Shown: piece by piece, positions 57,737 to 64,000 of the stretch | Numbering within the stretch: the stretch's first letter is position 1 | Layout of the letters: each line of letters begins with the position of its first letter | Source of the DNA: Nostoc sp. JL34 | GTDB lineage: Bacteria > Cyanobacteriota > Cyanobacteriia > Cyanobacteriales > Nostocaceae | DNA length: 64,000 nucleotides | Direction of reading: 5' to 3' | Assembly: GCF_017114945.1 (NCBI RefSeq) | Contig: NZ_JABXKQ010000089.1 | Span: forward strand, 1-64,000 | The notes under the pieces: model-generated | Told to the model about the DNA's origin: nothing | Seen by the model: the letters and a program-made list of their open reading frames with translations, nothing else | Databases searched by the model: none | Program-made: the position numbers and the translations under genes

Positions 57737-58825
57737 ATGAATCTCAACTCGCAGACTTTTAGCTCAATCCGTAAACCTAAAATTTTCAATAATCCAGAGC
57801 GTTTTATTGAGGGATGGTATTGGGTAATACCTTCTCAAAATCTGCGGGTGGGTGAAGTAAAACCTGTCACAATTTTGGGCAGAGAACTAGTGATTTACCG
57901 TGGTAAGGACAAAAGAGTTGTTACCTTTGATGCGTATTGTCCACACATGGGCGCTCACCTTGCTGAAGGCAAAGTTGAGGGTAATGCACTACGTTGTTTT
58001 TTCCACCACTGGAAGTTTGATGCTGAAGGGATGTGTATTGATATCCCATGTTTAGATACGCCGCTTTCCCTAAAGTTACAAACTTGGCCCACTGCTGAGA
58101 AGTACGGAATGATTTGGGTTTGGACTGGAGAAATACCACAACAACCCCTACCTTTTGTTCCAGAGTTGGAACAAAAAGAGTGTGATATCGCCATCCATTC
58201 TCATTTTGTGATCAACTGTCACCCCAATGTGGTGATGATTAATGCGATTGATGCTCAACACCTCAATACAGTTCACAAACTGCCAGTAGAGATTATTTTT
58301 GAAAGACAAGAACTGAATGAAAATGCGATTATCTTCAGTAATACTACACCCATCAAAGATAATTCCTTTTTCATTAAGCTCATCCGTGTTTTCTACAAAA
58401 ATGCCATAACTTACAGTATTTGCTATTGGTACGGTAGCATTGGCATTGTAACACTTGGCCCTGATTTCTTCCATGTCCACATGATGGTTGCAGTTCGCCT
58501 CTACGAAGGGGGAAAAACTGAAGGTCAAGTTCTGTTGATGACTAAAAAACGTAAAGGAATTTTTGGTTGGTTATGCAATAGAGTTGTGCTATGGCTGACT
58601 AAGATTGTAGCTAAGTACTTTCTCATGGGTGACATCAAGATTCTCCAAACAATTCAGTTTGATTTGAAAACTCCCATCAAATTAGATCAGTCAATTATGC
58701 AGTTTATTAACCATGTTGAAAAACAGCAATCCCTAATGTGGGGTACTTGGAAAGAAGCGCGATCGCGCGATGTGGAGAGCAAGCCCAAGCGTGAGAGATG
58801 GCAAGATACAATGAGTAATGACTAA
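57737..58825 (+). CDS. Rieske-type non-heme iron oxygenase
   Basis: 362 residues. The Rieske [2Fe-2S] site is C68-x-H70 (YCPHMGAH) and C87-x2-H90 (RCFFHHWKF). The mononuclear iron ligands are D172, H175 and H180 (IDAQHLNTVH). The layout is that of an oxygenase alpha subunit, short and with a basic hydrophobic segment (GIFGWLCNRVVLWLTKIV, about 275-300) that may bind membranes, as in sterol or pigment oxygenases. The substrate is unknown, and no ferredoxin reductase gene lies beside it. Confidence 0.85.
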   Translation: MNLNSQTFSSIRKPKIFNNPERFIEGWYWVIPSQNLRVGEVKPVTILGRELVIYRGKDKRVVTFDAYCPHMGAHLAEGKVEGNALRCFFHHWKFDAEGMCIDIPCLDTPLSLKLQTWPTAEKYGMIWVWTGEIPQQPLPFVPELEQKECDIAIHSHFVINCHPNVVMINAIDAQHLNTVHKLPVEIIFERQELNENAIIFSNTTPIKDNSFFIKLIRVFYKNAITYSICYWYGSIGIVTLGPDFFHVHMMVAVRLYEGGKTEGQVLLMTKKRKGIFGWLCNRVVLWLTKIVAKYFLMGDIKILQTIQFDLKTPIKLDQSIMQFINHVEKQQSLMWGTWKEARSRDVESKPKRERWQDTMSND

Positions 58826-59377
58826 CATCATGTCTATATGCCCAGAATTCTGTCAGACTAATTGGCCAATTAAATGGTCACAATCTCATCCCATTGTCAA
58901 AAATCTTTGCAATAAATGAATCGTTTGTAGGGGCGTACATCTGTACATCCCTACCAATGGATGCGTACTAGATTTTGTGAAACGGTATAACAACTAATAA
59001 AGGTTAAAAGTCAATACGCTTGGGTTAAGACTTGATCCTCCTTAACCTTCCTTAAAAGGGGGGATTGGGGGGATCTTCCCTTGCAAAATATTACTAACAC
59101 CAAACGTATTAGGTTAAAAGTTCAACAAAATTACTTTTAAGTTTTAATTTATTTTTGACTGGGCTACCAGATAAATAAAAAGAAGTGGCAAAGCCACTTC
59201 CTAATTCCCAGGTAGAACCTAAGTTATGAGTATAACGACTACAAAAATTTGAAATAGTATAAATAAACACCAATTAGCTGAATATCTTCATTTTACTTGT
59301 TTTCTGGGTGAGGAAATCCTGATTTACATCCACCAAATAACTGTATATTTACATAAGTCTTATGATTGTAATGCAGA
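58826..59377. other. Intergenic with dispersed repeats
   Basis: 552 bp. Contains the palindrome at 58927-58954, the common AAAAGGGGGGATTGGGGGGA repeat near 59054 and a small hairpin with GAAGTGGC/GCCACTTC at about 59183-59201. No gene was seen. Confidence 0.5.
58927..58954. repeat. Palindromic REP-like element
   Basis: GTAGGGGCGTACA (58927-58939) and TGTACATCCCTAC (58942-58954) pair with one mismatch around two central bases. It is a relative of the palindrome at 39591-39621. Confidence 0.7.
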
Positions 59378-59632
59378 CTAAATTTTATCTAGTTCATCGC
59401 TAAGAGATGCTAGTTTTGCTTCTTCATCAAGAAGCTGCTGTTCTAATGGAAACTTGACTGCTGTACCATCCTCAATAGCTACAGCTTTCTTCATCTGCTT
59501 AAACTTCTCGCTGCGGATATCAAATTCTGCCTGAAGTGCATCTAGTTTTTGTTGCGATCGCTCAAAATGTCAGCGTCAATCACGCAGTGATATTCGTCAA
59601 TCGTCCACTTTGCAACTATCACAGTTATGACA
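59378..59632 (-). pseudogene. Chimeric pseudogene: Uma2 N-terminus joined to a coiled-coil C-terminus
   Basis: On the minus strand, after AGGAGG, one frame reads VITVIVAKWTIDEYHCVIDA then DILSDR, the start of a Uma2-family nuclease. At a HIP1 octamer (59554-59561) the frame changes and reads ERSQQKLDALQAEFDIRSEK then FKQMKKAVAIEDGT and LEEQQLL-type helices to a TAG at 59378. The second part resembles C-terminal coiled-coil ends of unrelated cyanobacterial signalling proteins. The expected initiator ATG has become ATT. Confidence 0.65.
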
Positions 59633-60099
59633 ATTGATTCCTCCTAATGATTCTTGATATTCTCCCATTTTAAATGCACTTCAGGTCTGATTCAGAATCA
59701 GTTGATTGATTGAAGAATACTAAAAATTACTTATAGCCAAGATAACTTGACCAGAAGAACTGTGTAGCAGGTTGACAAAGCGGTACAGGGGTCACTCAAT
59801 CAACCCATCCAGCAAAGTCGGTAAATGTTGATCAAACTGTTAATGTGATTAAGTATGGCGTAACTCTACTGCGGGGCGATCGCATAGAATTATTTTTTGA
59901 AAATGACTTGACAAAATAACCAAGTTATAAATTTATTACATCATATAGTTAAGTAGATACTTAAAGCACGGAAGTAAAATAACGAAATTCGGAGCTTTCC
60001 TCAGAAAAATTTTGTAATCCCCTGTAGTATAAGTTGATTATAATTAGCGAACAAACATATTATTTCTGAGATACAAAAGTAAATAATCAAGTAAGTAAA
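59633..60099. other. Intergenic
   Basis: 467 bp, AT-rich with one HIP1 site. A short frame near 59810-59920 (VDQTVNVIKYG; GDRIELFFEND) may be a further relic, possibly LSm/hypothetical debris, but is too short to name. Likely promoter of the CYTH gene at its right end. Confidence 0.4.
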
Positions 60100-60564
60100 A
60101 TGGCAAAAGAAATAGAGCGAAAATATTTAGTGAGAGGAGATAGCTGGAGAGGATTAGCGGAAGGTAGTGTATATCGTCAAGGATACATTGCCACACAAGA
60201 TAAAGCGACTGTACGTATACGTATAGTCGGGTCAAAAAGTTATTTGACCATTAAAGGCCCCAATATCAAATATTCCAGATTAGAGTTTGAGTATCCTATT
60301 CCTGTTAAAGATGCTCAAGAAATACTTGAGACATTGTGTGAACGTCCCTTTATAGAAAAAAAGAGATATAAAATAGAATCAGGTGGTTTAATTTGGGAGA
60401 TAGATGAGTTTGATGGTGTTAATAAAGGATTAATATTAGCAGAAGTTGAACTCAGTGATGAAAACCAACAAATTGAACTACCAACCTGGATTGGAGAAGA
60501 AGTTTCTGATGATTCCAGATATTTCAACAGCAATTTAGTAAAACAGCCTTTTTCACAATGGTAA
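60100..60564 (+). CDS. CYTH-domain protein (triphosphatase-like)
   Basis: 154 residues. The diagnostic ExExK motif is E4-I-E6-R-K8 (MAKEIERKYL). Basic and acidic tunnel residues follow in TVRIRIVGSKSYLTIKG, EFEYPIPV, KKRYKIE, WEIDEFDG and LAEVEL. CYTH tunnel enzymes bind triphosphates and metal; short bacterial members of this size usually hydrolyse inorganic triphosphate. It is cytoplasmic, single-gene, with normal length. Confidence 0.9.
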   Translation: MAKEIERKYLVRGDSWRGLAEGSVYRQGYIATQDKATVRIRIVGSKSYLTIKGPNIKYSRLEFEYPIPVKDAQEILETLCERPFIEKKRYKIESGGLIWEIDEFDGVNKGLILAEVELSDENQQIELPTWIGEEVSDDSRYFNSNLVKQPFSQW

Positions 60565-60788
60565 TGCTTGAAATATTTGGAACATCCAAATTTGGCAAAA
60601 TACTTAACGAATAGAATTGGTGCTTACACAAACATAGTCAGCCTCGGCAGACTAATTAAAAATAAAGGCTTTGAAACCTACATTTCGCAGCCCTGTCATG
60701 TGATAACAGTTCTCTAATACTGATTACTGTGAGGTTGCATAGAAGCAGTTTTTCAAGCCCTTTGTTCTATGCAAAACCCCAGAACTTA

Positions 60789-62552
60789 TTAAGACGCCAG
60801 TAATTCCGGCTGAGGCATTAAACTCTGGAGAGTATGACGCAACTGAGCGATCGCTTGGACTTGGTAATCACCAGTTTCCTGGAATTGATCCAAAGATTCT
60901 CCAATTCCTTGCAGCTTTTGCCGTAATCCATCTAGAGAATCCTGAATTGGTTGTAGTGTTTCTTGATAAAGATTCACCCGACCACAGAATTCAGCAGTTG
61001 TTCTTCGTAGAGATAGTAAGTTTTCCTCGATCGCTTTCAGTTCTCGGCGCTTTTCATCTAGATCGTGAGTTTGATTGTCAATCATTCCCTGATTTAGCTC
61101 AATCCCAGAACGAATCTGTTCAATCTCACGTTCTAGCTTTTGGATTTCCTGTGAATATTGTTGTCGTTGGGTTTCAATTTGTAACAGAATCGGTTCTAAA
61201 TTAATTTTGTTGTTGCTTTCTTCTTCTTGAGTGACAGGATGTCCTTGGCGTCGCAGCAGTACAGCTTGGTGCTGCTTGAGAAACTTCTGATGCTGTAGCA
61301 TATTGCGGCGTTGTCCCACCAAACTGGAGTTGAGCATCTGATAGAGGTCTTTTTCATCTGTTAATTCCAGTTCCAGATTAATGTGGTCATGGTCAGATGC
61401 GTGATTTATTTTAGTTTGAAGTTCTTCTATAGCTTCTTGTTTATATGTCAGTTCTTGTTCTTGATCGTGAACAAAGGTAGCATCTATTTCTAACTTATGC
61501 TGCAAATCTTGCACTATCTTTTGTAGTTCTTCTAAAGGTATTTTATCCAAAGCTTCCACATCAGCTTGCTGACCGAGAACTACATCACCAGATGTTGCAG
61601 CTAAAGAGTGAATCTGTTGATATAACTCTTCGGCGTTTCGTAACTGCTCTTTGATGATCCGAGCATACTCTTGTTTACTGGTAAAGTCTGCTGTATTGAT
61701 CTGCAATTGGGCCGTTTGCTGCACTAGAGAATTTTGTGCTTCTTGACATGCATTTTGGCGATCGCTAAAGGTTTGTGACAATAGCTCTACTTCTTCTTGC
61801 TGTTGTGCGATCGCAATTTTTTGCTCCTCCAGTTTTTGCCAGTGCGGAGTAAGAGTAGCTTGCTGCTTTTCGACCAATTCCAAAGCCAGATGCAGGTGTT
61901 CTCTAACTGTTTCCGTCGGAACAACACGGCTAGATAAGCGATCGAGTAACTCACTCATTACTCGACTTTGCTCCTCATCCAAAACCGTCCCTTGTTTAAA
62001 ATCCGCAAGACGTTCTTCTAGGCGACGCTGCTCACCGCGTAAATGCTCCCAAGCACCTTCCAACTCTTGGCGGTTGCGCTCAACTTCTGTTTGTAACCGT
62101 TCAATTTCCTGGCGCGAGGTGTCAACTTCTTGTTTTTGCTCCTCCAGGTGTTGCAACTCTTCCTCCAATTGTTGCAACTGTTCCGAGCGTACTTCCATGT
62201 CCATTTCACGGCGATTCAACTCTTGCGCCTGAAACGTTAGTGACTGTTTCCACTGATCAATCTCATCTTCCTTGAGCTTAAATTTCTCCAACTGGCGGGA
62301 AAAATTTTGCAAAATGTTGACTAGTGGACGCCCTGCTTCTTGAATCCGTTGCACTTGACGATTCGGATTCAGTTCAACCAGTACCAAAGCGCCATCATTT
62401 AATTTGCTTGCGTCCTCAGCGGCAATCACTTCTTCCGACACAGTACTCCAATTCTGGTCAGTTCGCTGACAAGCTAGCAGTTTCAGTTCAGTTTTAGCAC
62501 CACCACTGAGTAAACCACCTTTCTGTTTTTGTACTTCTGCTAAATACAGCAC
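60789..62552 (-). CDS. hmpF: Pilus motility taxis protein HmpF
   Basis: 587 residues. The conserved N-terminus MLYLAEVQKQKGGLLSGGAK and a basic-acidic globular part (1-85) are followed by a very long coiled coil (about 90-540), rich in Gln/Glu with heptads such as LQQLEEELQHLEEQKQEVD. This matches HmpF of Nostoc punctiforme, a filament-cell protein that localises to the leading poles and is needed for type IV pilus activity and directional gliding of hormogonia. The divergent hmpA gene supports the call. A SigJ-like box may lie in the shared promoter region. Confidence 0.85.
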   Translation of the reverse strand: MLYLAEVQKQKGGLLSGGAKTELKLLACQRTDQNWSTVSEEVIAAEDASKLNDGALVLVELNPNRQVQRIQEAGRPLVNILQNFSRQLEKFKLKEDEIDQWKQSLTFQAQELNRREMDMEVRSEQLQQLEEELQHLEEQKQEVDTSRQEIERLQTEVERNRQELEGAWEHLRGEQRRLEERLADFKQGTVLDEEQSRVMSELLDRLSSRVVPTETVREHLHLALELVEKQQATLTPHWQKLEEQKIAIAQQQEEVELLSQTFSDRQNACQEAQNSLVQQTAQLQINTADFTSKQEYARIIKEQLRNAEELYQQIHSLAATSGDVVLGQQADVEALDKIPLEELQKIVQDLQHKLEIDATFVHDQEQELTYKQEAIEELQTKINHASDHDHINLELELTDEKDLYQMLNSSLVGQRRNMLQHQKFLKQHQAVLLRRQGHPVTQEEESNNKINLEPILLQIETQRQQYSQEIQKLEREIEQIRSGIELNQGMIDNQTHDLDEKRRELKAIEENLLSLRRTTAEFCGRVNLYQETLQPIQDSLDGLRQKLQGIGESLDQFQETGDYQVQAIAQLRHTLQSLMPQPELLAS

Positions 62553-62922
62553 ACCGTTAGTCCTTTATTGATGCACTTAAAGTTCGTGTTTTGAGATATA
62601 CCTTAAATAATTCTGTTAACTTGTCTCACTCAACCGAAGTTTAAGAGAACAAGACAGACAAAACTATAGACGCGAGATATTACGTCTTGATACTTATAGA
62701 AGCGACCTGGTCGCGCCTTTATATTTTGTACTGATGACAGTGATGATGACTTCCGTGTTAACACTAGCTTTGTCAAAGTGTATTACGAAAGATAAAGGTT
62801 TATAGTTTAATGTATTCCCTGATGACAATAAGAACAGAGTAACAATCTTTCCAATACTCCATAATCAATACTTAAAGAAGAGGTCAGAATTCAGCAATAC
62901 TTAAGGAGTACTTTTTAGCTAA
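62553..62922. promoter_or_regulatory. Divergent hmpF/hmpA promoter region
   Basis: 370 bp between divergent starts. On the hmpF strand GGGAATACA (62811-62819) differs at one base from the GGGAATACT J-box that I recall for SigJ-dependent hormogonium genes in N. punctiforme. GCGACCTGGTCGC near 62702 is a palindrome. AAGGAG at 62903 is the probable ribosome binding site for hmpA, slightly distant. Confidence 0.5.
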
Positions 62923-64000
62923 ATGCAGGGAAATTTAAATGAAATTGACATTTGCAGTATCCTGCAATTGATTGAATTGGGACAGCGAACCGGGCAATTG
63001 TGGGTGGAGGCTTATAGCTCTCACCATCACAACAAACTGGGTGGAGAGGCAGCAAGCATTTATCGCCCTAAACAACAGTCTTGGTTCGTCTTTTTCCTAA
63101 ATGGTCAAATTATCTATTGCCAACAAGGCGAGAGTAGTTTATCCAGAATTAGCGATTATTTACGTCATTACCGAGTTGAGATGCGACTCACCGACAAACA
63201 AATTGCCTCCCTACCGCCAACCGACTCGCCAGAGTATGCCTATCTTTGGGCACTTTTGGAGCGGAATATCATCAACCCAAAGATAGCTGGTAGTATCATT
63301 CAGGGCTTGGTGCATGAAACTCTCTTTGACCTGCTGAGTTTACGCCAAGGTAACTTCATTTTCCATCAAGCTGTGGCACTTGCCCCACAATTAAACACTT
63401 TCGAGATTACACCATTTGTTACAAAAATTACGAAGCAGCTGCAAGAGTGGAAGCAACTCTATCCCCACATTCAGTCTCCAGAACAATTACCAGTGCTATC
63501 TGACAAAGTTCAGCTACAATCTTCTCTGCCAGAAGCAACCGTAAATAAGCTACAACATTGGGCTGATGGTAAAACAACCTTGCGTCAGCTGGCTCGCTAT
63601 CTCAACCGGGACATTTTGACAGTTGCTAAGGCAATATATCCATATGTGCAACAGAGTTGGCTTCAACTAGTATATTCAGAGACAAGTCAACCTGATACTA
63701 ACACGGATAACTGGGAATTGAAGGGAAAACAGAGGGGGCGGATAGTATGTATTGACGATGCGATCGCCATCGGTGAGACTATAAATTCCATCTTACAACC
63801 ACAAGGTTATGAAGCGATCGCTCTCACCAATCCCTTAGAGGCATTGAGTCTGGTTTTTCAACTCAAACCAGATTTAATTTTATGCGACATTGCTATGTCG
63901 GAATTAGAAGGGTACGAGGTTTGTGCGATGCTGCGACATTCAACAGCATTTCGGCTCACACCGATTATCATGCTTACTGGGAAAGATGGGTTTATCGATC
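62923..64000 (+). CDS. hmpA: PatA-like response regulator HmpA (3' end outside window)
   Basis: At least 359 residues, no stop before the window edge. Starts MQGNLNEIDICSILQLIELG, the N-terminus of PATAN (DUF4388) proteins such as PatA and PixG. The PATAN region covers about 1-250. A receiver domain begins near 268 (GRIVCIDDAIAIGETINSIL) with LILCDIAMSELEGYE, and is cut by the edge. Next to hmpF, this fits HmpA, the PatA/PilG-like regulator that starts the hmp chemotaxis-type locus controlling pili in hormogonia. No complete frame is available here, so the C-terminus is unseen. Confidence 0.82.
   Translation, partial: MQGNLNEIDICSILQLIELGQRTGQLWVEAYSSHHHNKLGGEAASIYRPKQQSWFVFFLNGQIIYCQQGESSLSRISDYLRHYRVEMRLTDKQIASLPPTDSPEYAYLWALLERNIINPKIAGSIIQGLVHETLFDLLSLRQGNFIFHQAVALAPQLNTFEITPFVTKITKQLQEWKQLYPHIQSPEQLPVLSDKVQLQSSLPEATVNKLQHWADGKTTLRQLARYLNRDILTVAKAIYPYVQQSWLQLVYSETSQPDTNTDNWELKGKQRGRIVCIDDAIAIGETINSILQPQGYEAIALTNPLEALSLVFQLKPDLILCDIAMSELEGYEVCAMLRHSTAFRLTPIIMLTGKDGFID

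Overview
The window comes from the chromosome of a filamentous, heterocyst-forming cyanobacterium of the Nostoc/Anabaena group. The evidence is a complete allophycocyanin core cluster with a four-repeat ApcE, very frequent HIP1 octamers (GCGATCGC), heptanucleotide tandem repeats (TTCCCTA, AATTCGT, CCCAATC types), a cyanobacteriochrome, XisI and Uma2 relics, and at the right edge the hmpF/hmpA hormogonium motility pair. No plasmid, phage or rRNA/tRNA genes were seen.

Layout. 0-7 kb: a 2OG-Fe(II) oxygenase-like gene, then the phycobilisome core genes apcE-apcA-apcB-apcC on the minus strand, closed by a strong terminator. 7-17.4 kb: housekeeping and small accessory genes (ComB-like phosphatase, a decayed HicB-like/XisI patch, a methyltransferase, bioB, a GNAT acetyltransferase, secreted small proteins, a SUKH protein, SelO). 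17.7-21 kb: two tandem MscS-type channels. 21.7-32.4 kb: a STAND-like ATPase with an altered Walker B, an orphan cas6 carrying a CRISPR-repeat-like hairpin just upstream, an EAL-cyanobacteriochrome-GGDEF photoreceptor, a 1439-residue hybrid histidine kinase and a small XRE regulator. 32.7-34.7 kb: a 46-codon gene coupled to a secreted protein, an IS630-type relic and an AT-rich methyltransferase. 34.8-43.4 kb: a pair of membrane proteins with similar N-terminal beta modules but different C-termini, an Omp85 protein and an LpxB-like protein. 43.4-48.7 kb: two-component genes. 48.7-51.7 kb: a protein-free stretch holding an array of about eight related small-RNA units, followed by convergent rtcB. 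53.8-57.2 kb: a copper module (chaperone, CopA-type ATPase, small membrane protein, MerR regulator). 57.2-60.6 kb: a MITE, a Rieske oxygenase, a chimeric pseudogene and a CYTH protein. 60.8-64 kb: hmpF and the start of hmpA, divergently arranged.

The strongest candidate for something undescribed is the array at 49.8-51.5 kb. Each unit has an ungapped conserved 45-bp 5' box, a conserved CTAAATTAA core and its own rho-independent terminator whose stem changes by paired substitutions. This suggests a family of separately transcribed short RNAs. It is comparable in concept to the NsiR1 array of Nostocales, but there is no hetF next to it here and no obvious TCCGGA element. Two other items deserve direct testing: the cas6 upstream hairpin, which ends in an 8-nt sequence like a crRNA 5' tag, and the DXCF-type cyanobacteriochrome wired between EAL and GGDEF domains.

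All functional calls rest on motif and family recognition by eye. No database search or folding computation was run.
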